Positions 34,659 to 42,964 of a stretch of 64,000 nt of DNA are shown piece after piece. How positions within the stretch are numbered: position 1 is the stretch's first letter; each line of letters opens with the position of its first letter. The stretch lies in assembly GCA_029565735.1 (NCBI GenBank), contig JAKQNO010000071.1, positions 98,411-162,410 of the forward strand. Direction: 5' to 3'. Below the pieces are notes generated by a model that was given only the letters and a program-made list of their open reading frames with translations, ran no database searches and was not told where the DNA came from. This stretch comes from a bacterium. Its GTDB lineage: Bacteria > Oederibacteriota > PGYV01. The translations under genes were made by a program, and so were the position numbers.

Positions 34659-34997
34659 TCAAAGGGCGTCTTCTTTTCTTTCGCCCGTCCTTATCCTTAC
34701 CGCGTCAATAATTTCCGAAACAAATATTTTGCCGTCCCCTATCCTTCCGGTCCTTGTGCATTCCAATATTTCTTTTATAACCTTTTCGGCTTCGTTGTCC
34801 TTTACCACCATTTCCACCTTAGTCCTTGGCAGAAACTCCACCGCTATATCCTGGTCCTTCATCTTGTCAAGTTTGCTTTTCTGAACCCCAAAACCTTCGG
34901 CAGATGAAACCGTAAGGCCGCACACGCCGGTTTCTATCATTTTCTTCCTTAACGCTTCAAACTTTGAAGGGGCTGTTATGACCGTTATTTTTTTCAT
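34659..34997 (-). CDS. P-II family signalling protein with altered T-loop
   Basis: A 112-residue P-II protein with the C-terminal signature TGRIGDGKIFV and the strand FLPRTKVEMVV before it. In the T-loop the residue aligned with Tyr51, the uridylylation site of GlnB/GlnK, is Ile51. Tyr46 is also absent and Lys58 is Arg. Classical uridylylation and perhaps 2-oxoglutarate control are therefore unlikely. No amtB or glutamine-synthetase gene is near. Instead it sits between a TPR scaffold gene and cheY inside the chemosensory run, so it probably reports nucleotide or metabolite state to that system (inference). Confidence 0.85.
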   Translation of the reverse strand: MKKITVITAPSKFEALRKKMIETGVCGLTVSSAEGFGVQKSKLDKMKDQDIAVEFLPRTKVEMVVKDNEAEKVIKEILECTRTGRIGDGKIFVSEIIDAVRIRTGERKEDAL

Positions 34998-37183
34998 TAT
35001 TTAATTATCTTCTTTTTTGCGGCTGACGGCGATAGCTGAAGTTCTTTTCTCCATATTTCAACCATCCGTATGTTTTCCTGTGACTGGGTTGCAAGTTCGC
35101 TGTTGGGATTTATTTCAACGTATTTTTTCCACATTTCTATGGCTTCATCCCACCAGCTTTTATTTCTGAACACTTCCCCAAGCCTGAAATACGCTTCGGT
35201 CATTTTAGGGTCAATTTCCAGCGTTTTATGGTATTCAATGTCCGCTTCATCCCACCATTCTTTTTTATGGTAGGCCAAAGCAAGTTTCATATGCGCCGCG
35301 GGGTCTTTGCTTCCGGACGACACGGCCAAAATAAAGCACTTTACAGCCTCGTCATAATTTCCGGTTTCGTAATATACCGACCCTAAATTAAGCACCGCAT
35401 CCCTGTTATCAGGCTGTATTTCAAGCACTTTTTTATATTCTACAACAGCCTCCTGCAAATGTCCAGTATTTCTGTACGCGGCTGCCAAATCGCTGTGAAT
35501 TGCCGGGTTTTTCTCCTCGTTTTGGGCTTTTTCGCTTAATTTTGTTATGGTTTCCTTAAAGACCGTGTCTTTCTTTTTGGCGGCTTCAAGGTTCTTTCTG
35601 GCCACATCATAACCCGGCTCTATTTCCAGCGCTTTTTCAAAATATTTCACGGCTTCAATGAAAAAATTCTTTTTATACAAAGCCACGCCAAGGTTGTTAT
35701 AAGCCTTAAAGTATCCCGGGTCTATTTCAGCCGCTTTTTTATAGTATTCAATGGCAGTATCCAAATCGCCCATATTTTTGTATGAAACGCCCATGCTGTT
35801 GTAGGCCACCGCGTTATTAGGCTGCATGGAAATAACCTTCTGATACTCTATTACCGCTTCTTCATTTCTTCCCTTATCGGTCAGGACAAGGCCAAGATAA
35901 AGGTTAATCTCCGGCCTTCTCATGTAATGCGGCTGCAGTTCAAGCGCGCTTCTGAATTCAGTCACCGCTTCATCATACCGTTTTAATCTGTAATAGCACG
36001 TTCCAAGATAGTAGCGCCCTTCTGTATCATACGGCTCCTTTTCCAGATGCGCTTTTAATTTTTTTACCGCATCATCCAGAAGGTCCTGTTTTATGAACAC
36101 AACAGCCCTTTCAAGTTCTATCCTTCTGAATTCCGGATTTTCCTCCTCCACCGCGTCAAGCACGGCAAGCGCTTTTTTATAATCCCCCATTTCCCTGTAG
36201 GCCACGGCTATGTTAACCTTGGCATCCGCCATTTCCGGGTCTATTTTAAGCGTCTGCTTAAAAACTTCAATAGCGTCGCTTAAAAGGTGTTTTTTAATAA
36301 GAAGCTCGCCGAAGAAATTATAATACGCGGGATTCGCGCCGTTGTGGGAAATCGCTTTTTTTATCTCCCTTATCGCGTCGTCGGTGTACCCCTTCATCTT
36401 ATTTACGCGGGCAAGGTTGTAATACGCCTCTTCTTTCCTGTCTTCATTCATTGATTCCACGAATTTCTCGCGCTTCTGGGACTTTTCGTCAAAATGTTCT
36501 ATTACAAGCGTCTTGTTGGACTGCACAAAAGAAGGGTTAAGTTCAACAGCCCTGTTATAACACATCTGCGCTTCTTCGTCTTTGGAAAGCTCGCCGTATA
36601 CAAAACTTAAGTTGTAATACGCAAGCGCGTATTCCTTGTTAATCTGAACGGCTTTTTTAAGTTCAGCCTCCGCCTCTTCGTAAAACCCTTTTTTATAAAG
36701 GGTCTCTCCAAGGTTGTTCCTTATTTCCGCGTAGTTCGGATACTTTTCCAGGGCTTTTTTGAAAACTTCTTCCGCCTTGTCGTACTCGCCTGTGTTTTTA
36801 TAAATAACGCCCATCAGGTTCCTTGCAAGAAGGTGCTCCGGATTAAGCTCCAGCGCGCGGCTTAAAAGTTTAAGGCTTTCCTGATACTCCCCGGTGTAGC
36901 TTAAGGCGTTGCCAAGGTTATAGTATGTTTCAGGGTCTTCCGAATAAAACTGCACGGCTTTGCGATAGGCAAGTATGGCGCGGTCGTATATGCCTGTCTG
37001 CTTGTTTACGGATTTAAGGTTTTCCCTGGCCTGAACGTAATTCGGATTAAGTTCGATTGCTTTTTTGAAATTTTCTATGGCTTCCTGATACATGCCTTTG
37101 GAGTAATGATATACGCCAAGGTTATTTAAAGATACAGCGTCATCTTTGGTTTCTTTTTTTGGTGCATCCCCTTGTTCCGCCAC
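34997..37183 (-). CDS. large TPR repeat scaffold protein
   Basis: A 728-residue protein made almost wholly of tetratricopeptide repeats, about 18-20 of 34 residues (for example YYNLGNALSYTGEYQESLKLLSRALELNPEH written in the DNA as repeated units). No signal peptide or membrane helix is seen, so it is probably cytoplasmic. It overlaps the MshEN-CheW gene and the P-II gene by one base each (stop/start coupling). A scaffold for chemosensory proteins is likely, as with TPR partners in pilus-linked chemosensory systems. Confidence 0.85.
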   Translation of the reverse strand: MAEQGDAPKKETKDDAVSLNNLGVYHYSKGMYQEAIENFKKAIELNPNYVQARENLKSVNKQTGIYDRAILAYRKAVQFYSEDPETYYNLGNALSYTGEYQESLKLLSRALELNPEHLLARNLMGVIYKNTGEYDKAEEVFKKALEKYPNYAEIRNNLGETLYKKGFYEEAEAELKKAVQINKEYALAYYNLSFVYGELSKDEEAQMCYNRAVELNPSFVQSNKTLVIEHFDEKSQKREKFVESMNEDRKEEAYYNLARVNKMKGYTDDAIREIKKAISHNGANPAYYNFFGELLIKKHLLSDAIEVFKQTLKIDPEMADAKVNIAVAYREMGDYKKALAVLDAVEEENPEFRRIELERAVVFIKQDLLDDAVKKLKAHLEKEPYDTEGRYYLGTCYYRLKRYDEAVTEFRSALELQPHYMRRPEINLYLGLVLTDKGRNEEAVIEYQKVISMQPNNAVAYNSMGVSYKNMGDLDTAIEYYKKAAEIDPGYFKAYNNLGVALYKKNFFIEAVKYFEKALEIEPGYDVARKNLEAAKKKDTVFKETITKLSEKAQNEEKNPAIHSDLAAAYRNTGHLQEAVVEYKKVLEIQPDNRDAVLNLGSVYYETGNYDEAVKCFILAVSSGSKDPAAHMKLALAYHKKEWWDEADIEYHKTLEIDPKMTEAYFRLGEVFRNKSWWDEAIEMWKKYVEINPNSELATQSQENIRMVEIWRKELQLSPSAAKKKIIK

Positions 37184-37791
37184 TATGCGCCGTTTTCCTT
37201 TTCAGTTATCGCTTCCGGTTTAAGAAGCGTCACTATCTGCCCGCTGTCTTTTATTAGCCCGGCAATGTATTTTTTATCAGCGCTGAAAGCGCTTTTAGAA
37301 ACGTTTTCAAAATCAGAAACGTTAAAATTACGCACCGTTGCCACGCCGTCCACAAGAAACCCTATTTTTTCCTCTTTCACTTCCACAATTATTACCCTTG
37401 AATTTTCATCAACAGGGCTTGGCTTGCCGAAAATTTTACCGGAAAGGCTTATTATGGGAATCACGTCTTCCCTTATTCCCATCATACCAAGTATATACGG
37501 GGGCATTCCCGGGACAGGCGTTATTTTTTTTGTTTTGATAATTTCCTTTGAATACACCACTTCAATGGCAAAATTTTCATTGCATACCTGAAAAACAATT
37601 ACAAGCATCCCCTTAAGCACTTCCATTATCTGCTGTTCTCTTATCGCGCCTTTTCTTACAAGTATTTTTCCCAGCGGTTCGCCTGTATCCGCCTGCTCTC
37701 GCAGCGCATCTTCAAGCTGTTCTTTTTTTATGTATTCAGCCTGCAAAAGCAGCGTGCCAAGGCTTTTATCCTGCTTTTTTATCATTTCCAT
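37183..37791 (-). CDS. MshEN-like domain fused to CheW
   Basis: A 202-residue protein. Residues about 8-60 match the MshEN/GspE-N pattern: SLGTLLLQAEYI, then QLEDALREQ, then EPLGKILVRKGAI. In MshEN domains two LG-x(n)-G motifs bind cyclic-di-GMP; here the second is intact but the first has Ala-Glu where Gly is usual. Residues about 63-200 are a CheW domain (VIFQVCNENFAIEVVYSKEII, ITPVPGMPPYILGMMGIREDVIPIISL). The fusion could bring c-di-GMP state to the receptor array, supported by the neighbouring HD-GYP gene. This remains an inference. Confidence 0.75.
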   Translation of the reverse strand: MEMIKKQDKSLGTLLLQAEYIKKEQLEDALREQADTGEPLGKILVRKGAIREQQIMEVLKGMLVIVFQVCNENFAIEVVYSKEIIKTKKITPVPGMPPYILGMMGIREDVIPIISLSGKIFGKPSPVDENSRVIIVEVKEEKIGFLVDGVATVRNFNVSDFENVSKSAFSADKKYIAGLIKDSGQIVTLLKPEAITEKENGA

Positions 37792-37798
37792 TTTATGC

Positions 37799-38965
37799 CT
37801 AACCGCCCAGCAGCTTTAAATTCTTTTTTACAATCTCATTGTCAGGGCTTAATTCAAGCGACCTTCTCCAGTATTTTTTCGCGTCTTCGGGCTTGCTTTC
37901 TTTAAGCGCCATATTCCCCATTTTATAATAAATATCCCCGTTTTCCCTTCCTCTTTCTATTGCCTTGTTAAAATAATCCTTTGCCTCCCTGTACATTACT
38001 TTTTTATAATAGATATTGCCTATGTTTTCCAGAATCATCACATCGTCGCCTTTTTTATCAAGCGCTTTTTTGTATTCGGTAATGGCGTCATCCGGCTGGC
38101 CTTCTTCCATATAGATATATCCAAGCGCTTTATGGACCTCCGCGTCAGCCGCTCCCATTTCCGCCACTTTTTTATATTCTTCAACGGCCTCTTTTTTCTT
38201 CCCAAGTTTGCTGTATATTTCGCCCACAAGAAGGCATACATCGCTGTTTTGCTCCGAATTTTTTGAACGCAGCAGTTCCTTTAAAGCCTGTTCAAATTTT
38301 CCCTGGTTGTAATAAAGAATGCCAAGATTATAGGCAACCCCGGTTTCGGAAGGGTTAATCTTTACAGCTTTTTCATAGTATTCCACCGCTTTGGAGTAAT
38401 CCTTAAGTTCCCTGTATACATTTCCAAGCATTGAATGAATTCCGGAACTTTTCGGATTTGCCTGAAGCACTTTTTCATATTCAGCCGCGGCTTCCGTGTG
38501 TTTTTTACGGGTTTCATAAATATATCCGGATTTAAACCTTACCTCGCTGTACTCCGGTTTTAAGTCAAGTATTTCCCTGTATATTTTCAGCGCTTCGTCA
38601 AGATTGTCCATTTTAATATAAAGGTCGCCAAGGCCGTGTTTTAATTCAAGGTCCTTGGGTTTAATTTCTATGGCTTTTTTGTATTCTTCAAGGGCTTTTT
38701 CAAATTTGCCCATGTTGGCGTGCAGTTTCCCAAGTTTCATAAGGGCGTTAATATTCATCGGATTAAGCTTAAGGGCTTTGGCGTACTCCTCCGCCCCTTT
38801 ATCGTAATCCCCCTTAAAGACATACGCGTTTGCAAGGTGCGAATGCACCTCCGCGTCATCCGGATTTATGGAAAGCGCCCTTTCAAACTCTGAAATAGCC
38901 TGCGCAAAATTTCTGCTGACCGTAAAAGCAAGCCCCAGGTTTATATGGTCCTGTACTGTCTGCAT
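37799..38965 (-). CDS. TPR repeat protein
   Basis: A 388-residue protein of about eleven tetratricopeptide repeats, starting DHINLGLAFTVSRNFAQAI and ending with LELSPDNEIVKKNLKLLGG. No export signal is seen. It lies one base after cheR and seven bases before the MshEN-CheW gene. In other bacteria CheR proteins may be fused to TPR domains; here the TPR protein is separate but adjacent, so it may assist CheR. Confidence 0.85.
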   Translation of the reverse strand: MQTVQDHINLGLAFTVSRNFAQAISEFERALSINPDDAEVHSHLANAYVFKGDYDKGAEEYAKALKLNPMNINALMKLGKLHANMGKFEKALEEYKKAIEIKPKDLELKHGLGDLYIKMDNLDEALKIYREILDLKPEYSEVRFKSGYIYETRKKHTEAAAEYEKVLQANPKSSGIHSMLGNVYRELKDYSKAVEYYEKAVKINPSETGVAYNLGILYYNQGKFEQALKELLRSKNSEQNSDVCLLVGEIYSKLGKKKEAVEEYKKVAEMGAADAEVHKALGYIYMEEGQPDDAITEYKKALDKKGDDVMILENIGNIYYKKVMYREAKDYFNKAIERGRENGDIYYKMGNMALKESKPEDAKKYWRRSLELSPDNEIVKKNLKLLGG

Positions 38966-39787
38966 CTATTCTCCCTTTTCTTCTTCCAGCTTGGTAAAAA
39001 TACGTTCCTTTATATTAATGCACTTAAATTTGTCCCTGTATTCCAGCAGCATAGTTTCAGTTTTTCCCATGAAAAAAATGCCGCCTTTTTTAAGCGCTTC
39101 ATGAAAATACAAAAGCACGTTTTTCTGCAGTTCCCTTGAAAAATATATTATCACGTTTCTGCAGAAAACAAAATCAAACTGCTCTTTTAAATACGGCTTC
39201 ATAAGGTTGGCCCTTATAAACTTGACCTTTTTTTTAATTGAATCTTTAATCCTGTAGAAGCCGCCGTCTTTAATAAAATATTTATTTCTCCTGGACGCGG
39301 CCACGTTGTCCAGGGTGTGCCCCTCATATTTTCCCTCTATGGCTTTGTATATTATCGCCTCGTCAATATCTGTCGCGTGAATTTCATAGTCAAATCCTTT
39401 GATTCCCAGCTTTTCCGCGGTCTCTTCAATGGAAATCGCTATGGAATAAGGCTCTTCACCGGAGCTGCAGCCCGCGCTCCATACGCTTATTTTTTTCATT
39501 CCGGATGACAGCATCTGCGGCAGTATATCATTTTCAAACACAATAAAGACTTCCGGGTCCCTGAAAAACTGTGTCACGTTAATGGTAAGCTTGTCAAGAA
39601 GCACTGCCATTTCACCGGAATCTTTTTCAAGCACCTTTAAATATTCCCCGTACAGCCTTAAACCCAGCGCCCTCATCCTTACCGCAAGCCTTCTTTTCAG
39701 GTAGTTTTCCTTGTACTGGTTGACATCAAGCCCGCGTTCTTTATGTATCTTTTCTTTAAGCCTGGAAAACTCCTTTATGTCATCCAT
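38966..39787 (-). CDS. cheR: chemotaxis protein methyltransferase CheR
   Basis: A 273-residue SAM-dependent methyltransferase that methylates receptor glutamates. It has an all-helical N-domain with YLKRRLAVRMRALGL and LTINVTQFFRDPEVF. The SAM motif is VWSAGCSSGEEPYS, and the late phrase is FDFVFCRNVIIYFS. It has no C-terminal TPR. It lies one base from its neighbours on either side, which indicates a tight operon. Confidence 0.94.
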   Translation of the reverse strand: MDDIKEFSRLKEKIHKERGLDVNQYKENYLKRRLAVRMRALGLRLYGEYLKVLEKDSGEMAVLLDKLTINVTQFFRDPEVFIVFENDILPQMLSSGMKKISVWSAGCSSGEEPYSIAISIEETAEKLGIKGFDYEIHATDIDEAIIYKAIEGKYEGHTLDNVAASRRNKYFIKDGGFYRIKDSIKKKVKFIRANLMKPYLKEQFDFVFCRNVIIYFSRELQKNVLLYFHEALKKGGIFFMGKTETMLLEYRDKFKCINIKERIFTKLEEEKGE

Positions 39788-39788
39788 T

Positions 39789-41171
39789 TCAGTTCAGCTG
39801 ATTTCCGGCAGGCGCGCCGTTTTCCTCTTCTATAATTTCAAGGAACTTTCCGACAAGTTTTGAATCAAACTGCGAACCGGAACATTTTTTCAGTTCGTTT
39901 ACGGCCGCGTCTTTTGTAAGCGCCTTCCTGTAAGGCCTGTCGGAACGCATTACCGAATACGCGTCCGCTATGGAACATATCCTGGCCCCAAGCGGGATAT
40001 CCTCCCCTTTAAGCTGCGACGGATAACCTCTGCCGTCAAAGTGTTCATGATGATACAGTATTATAGGCAGTATCTCTTCAAATATATCCAGTTTGTTAAG
40101 GATGCCGACCCCTTCTTTGGGATGCTTTTTAATTATCCCGAATTCCTCTTCCGTAAGCGAAGACGGCTTATTCAGTATGCTGCTGCTTATATTTATCTTG
40201 CCTATATCGTGCAGAAGCGAGGCGTAGCGTATTTTTTCCTTTTCTTTTTCCGGCAGGCCAAGTTTTTCCGCAAGCCGTATGGCGTATGTCATTGTGGCCA
40301 TTGAATGGCCGTGGGTCTCGTGGTCCTTGATGTCAATCGCGATGGCAAGGGCCTGAATTATCTTTTCGTAATTGCCTTTAAGCTTTGAAATAAGCGCGTG
40401 CTTTTCCATTATTATAAAGACCTGCTCGCTGAAAAATTCAAGTATGTAAACGTCTATTTCCCTGAAGGGCTTTTCCCTTACCGCCACCGTAAGCTCGCGC
40501 AGCTTATTTTCATCATACACAGGCACAATAACCGCGTTTAAACCCCGGGCATTTTCAATGAATCCCGTTGCATGCGCGTCCAGGTTTTTCAGAAAAAGGC
40601 CTTTTACCGCGGCTTCGTCAATTTCAGTTTTTATTACGCCGTGCATTTCTCCGTGTGAAAAAACAGAAATCATCGCGCCTTCTTTTGCCTGGTCCGCCGC
40701 GTAAACCTGCATGTGCCTTATGCCCATTATTGACTCTATGTTCCTTGAAAGCACTTTCCTTACAGCCATTGAATTTGTATCCGTCTTTATCTCGCGCAGC
40801 ATATCGTGCGCAAGCATAAGCGAATTTACGACTTTATTGACAAATTCTTTTTCTTCCGAATCCGCGTTTTTCAGCGCGGCATCTTTTCTTATTTTTCTTG
40901 AAAAATCGGCAAGCACGGACAAAAACGGCATGGAAAAGAGATAAAACATAAGTTCGCCGGTTTTTAATCCGTTTACGGAATAGAAAATAAAAACCGAAAA
41001 CACGGATATAAAGAGGCCGTTTATCCATGATTTCATATAGGACATCAGCACGGCAATCCCGCAGATAAAAGCGAAAACCCACTTTGCTTCCATTGCAAGG
41101 GGATTAAGCGCCAAAATAAAAACCAGAAATCCCGCCAGGACCTGTAAGGAAAGAATGCCGTTCTGCTTCAT
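39789..41171 (-). CDS. membrane-bound HD-GYP phosphodiesterase
   Basis: A 460-residue protein. Four or more hydrophobic helices (about 8-95) are followed by a coiled segment, a GAF-like middle domain (about 120-245) and an HD-GYP domain. Key residues are LLHDIGK, HPKEGVGIL and HHEHFDGRGYP, then DAYSVMRSDRPYR. HD-GYP enzymes hydrolyse cyclic-di-GMP. The motif is complete, so activity is likely. It sits between cheR and an exported protein, linking the chemosensory region to c-di-GMP. A GGDEF enzyme is encoded far away at 62440. Confidence 0.88.
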   Translation of the reverse strand: MKQNGILSLQVLAGFLVFILALNPLAMEAKWVFAFICGIAVLMSYMKSWINGLFISVFSVFIFYSVNGLKTGELMFYLFSMPFLSVLADFSRKIRKDAALKNADSEEKEFVNKVVNSLMLAHDMLREIKTDTNSMAVRKVLSRNIESIMGIRHMQVYAADQAKEGAMISVFSHGEMHGVIKTEIDEAAVKGLFLKNLDAHATGFIENARGLNAVIVPVYDENKLRELTVAVREKPFREIDVYILEFFSEQVFIIMEKHALISKLKGNYEKIIQALAIAIDIKDHETHGHSMATMTYAIRLAEKLGLPEKEKEKIRYASLLHDIGKINISSSILNKPSSLTEEEFGIIKKHPKEGVGILNKLDIFEEILPIILYHHEHFDGRGYPSQLKGEDIPLGARICSIADAYSVMRSDRPYRKALTKDAAVNELKKCSGSQFDSKLVGKFLEIIEEENGAPAGNQLN

Positions 41172-41179
41172 GAATGCCT

Positions 41180-42361
41180 CTATTTAGCAATAGTTTTTAC
41201 TGCGTAACCTTCGCTGAAAACCTCGCTCTGCTCAATAACTATCGCCGTTGCGCTGCTTTTCATGGAATTAATAACCATTATGCTGCCCACAACGTGGTAC
41301 AAATCCGGTTCCTTGTTTTCAGGGTCAGGTGTCTCCCTTAATACTTCAAGTTTTTCCCCGGGCAGTATGCCCTTATCCAGCCCGATGTTAATATAGACAA
41401 TATCCTTGTTTTTGAAATTTAAAGGGCCCTTAACGGTTTTAATTACGCTGCCCTGCCTTTCAACATTTTTGGATTTTACCTTTCTTGAAAGTTTTGCCTG
41501 ATAATCCTTGACTTCCCTGCGCAGCTTTATCTTATCTTTATTCCCTATGGGATCATAACTTTTGGTTATTACCACCTGAAAGATATTATCTTTTATGTTT
41601 TTTGTGACCCTTGCCACGCCGTTTACCTTCACAAGTTTTCCAAGCATTTCTCCGGTTTCTTTGTCAAAAATTTCCTCGGAATCGTCATAAATCATGAGTT
41701 CGCTTCCTGCTTTAACGCTTTTTCCGACGGTTATCTTGACGTAAGCCCTGTCATTCTGAACCATCATAAGTTTGTTGTCCACGGTATAAATAAACCCGTC
41801 ATCCGCGAAATTATCCGAAATAAATCCGGCGCGCTCCACAAGCACATAACCCGCGCTCTGAATTTTTCCTTTTTTCTCATCCTCCACAAGTATAAGTTCG
41901 CCCTCGCCGGCATCTTCGTAATCAACCACAAATTCGCCGCCCTCGCCTCGCTCTTCAAGGTCGCCGTAATCAACGTCAGCCCTTTTTTCCTGCGGCGCGG
42001 AATCTTCCTTCTTTTTCGCTATGAATTTTTCTATCTCTGACGGCTCTGTTTCGCCGGGAAGCAGTATAATTATGCCTTCGGTATCGCCGTTTTCATCCAC
42101 CACTATTGCGGGGGTTTCGGAAGGCTGCGCTGTTTCAATAGCAATAACCTTTGTTTCCACGGGTGTGGCAGAAGGTTCTGCCGCGGATAAATCTTCAGCC
42201 GCAGCCGGTATGGAAGTCGCCGTATCCTTTACCTCTTCAACGGCTTTCTGCTCTTCTATCTGCCGGGCAGGCCCGCTGGACATTATAAAATCATCGTCCT
42301 CCGCGAAAACAAGACCGGAAAAGATAAAAACCGACAGTAAAAATACAGTAATTTTTTTCAT
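41180..42361 (-). CDS. exported protein with two flagellar-FlgT-like/LysM-associated beta domains
   Basis: A 393-residue protein with a signal peptide (MKKITVFLLSVFIFSGLVFA). An Ala/Glu/Pro/Thr-rich low-complexity stretch (about 20-110) is followed by two similar beta domains (about 180-265 and 295-390). Each has a ...G...L.VY/VL...GEMLGKLV... or ...LYHVVGSIMV... course. That pattern is common after LysM domains in envelope proteins and in FlgT C-termini, but no LysM is visible here. ATG 42361 follows AAAGGTGG; the ATG at 42400 would overlap the upstream gene. Function unknown. Confidence 0.7.
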   Translation of the reverse strand: MKKITVFLLSVFIFSGLVFAEDDDFIMSSGPARQIEEQKAVEEVKDTATSIPAAAEDLSAAEPSATPVETKVIAIETAQPSETPAIVVDENGDTEGIIILLPGETEPSEIEKFIAKKKEDSAPQEKRADVDYGDLEERGEGGEFVVDYEDAGEGELILVEDEKKGKIQSAGYVLVERAGFISDNFADDGFIYTVDNKLMMVQNDRAYVKITVGKSVKAGSELMIYDDSEEIFDKETGEMLGKLVKVNGVARVTKNIKDNIFQVVITKSYDPIGNKDKIKLRREVKDYQAKLSRKVKSKNVERQGSVIKTVKGPLNFKNKDIVYINIGLDKGILPGEKLEVLRETPDPENKEPDLYHVVGSIMVINSMKSSATAIVIEQSEVFSEGYAVKTIAK

Positions 42362-42377
42362 TTTTCCACCTTTCAAA

Positions 42378-42794
42378 TCAGAAGTTGCCAAGTTCCGCAA
42401 GCCTGTCTTTTGCGCCTTTCACGTTTTTTCCTTCGGGGAACCTTTCCAGATAAGCTTTATAGGCAAACCTGGCTTTTGTCCCTTGCATCATCCTGTCAAG
42501 CACCATTGCTTTATAATAATTCATGTCATCTATCCTGTCGCTTGATTCATTTTTGTCATATTCATCATAGATATCATATGTTTCAAGGTATTTATCAATC
42601 ATTTGTTTTGCCCTTTCATACTTTCCGACGGTATAAACATATTTCATGTTTTTATACAGAGCAGCTTCAAGGTCCGCGTCTTTCAGTTCGGCCCTTGATT
42701 TTTCTTCCCATTTAACGCTTATATTTTCAGCTCCCCCGACAAAAACCACGGCAATTACAACAAGAATAGCGGTAATAAAACCCAAAAATTTCAT
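42378..42794 (-). CDS. exported protein of unknown function, possible TPR-like helices
   Basis: A 138-residue protein with a signal sequence or anchor (MKFLGFITAILVVIAVVFV). Helical pairs follow (YKNMKYVYTVGKYERAKQMIDKYL and MNYYKAMVLDRMMQGTKARFAYKAYLERFP) that resemble TPR or BamD-type helices. ATG 42794 is preceded by GGAGGG, so I reject the start at 42842. It is first in the long run that continues to 23310. It lies 16 bases before the next gene, and the upstream gap holds the hcp terminator. Confidence 0.7.
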   Translation of the reverse strand: MKFLGFITAILVVIAVVFVGGAENISVKWEEKSRAELKDADLEAALYKNMKYVYTVGKYERAKQMIDKYLETYDIYDEYDKNESSDRIDDMNYYKAMVLDRMMQGTKARFAYKAYLERFPEGKNVKGAKDRLAELGNF

Positions 42795-42906
42795 ATTTCC
42801 CTCCTTAAAATTAAGGATAATAATACATCTTAATAATATCAATAATAAGATATTTTGTCAATTTTGATTATAACTGTTTTTGCAGGTATTGTTGCCCGTC
42901 AGCGGC

Positions 42907-42947
42907 AAAAAAAAAGCCCGCGGCATAAAACCGCGGGCTTAAAAAAA
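42907..42947 (-). terminator. intrinsic terminator of rrf2-hcp
   Basis: A 10-bp stem AAGCCCGCGG / CCGCGGGCTT with a seven-base loop is followed on the minus strand by a run of nine T. It stands 18 bases after the hcp stop and separates hcp from the chemosensory run. Confidence 0.9.
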
Positions 42948-42964
42948 TACCTGCTTATTCTTGG

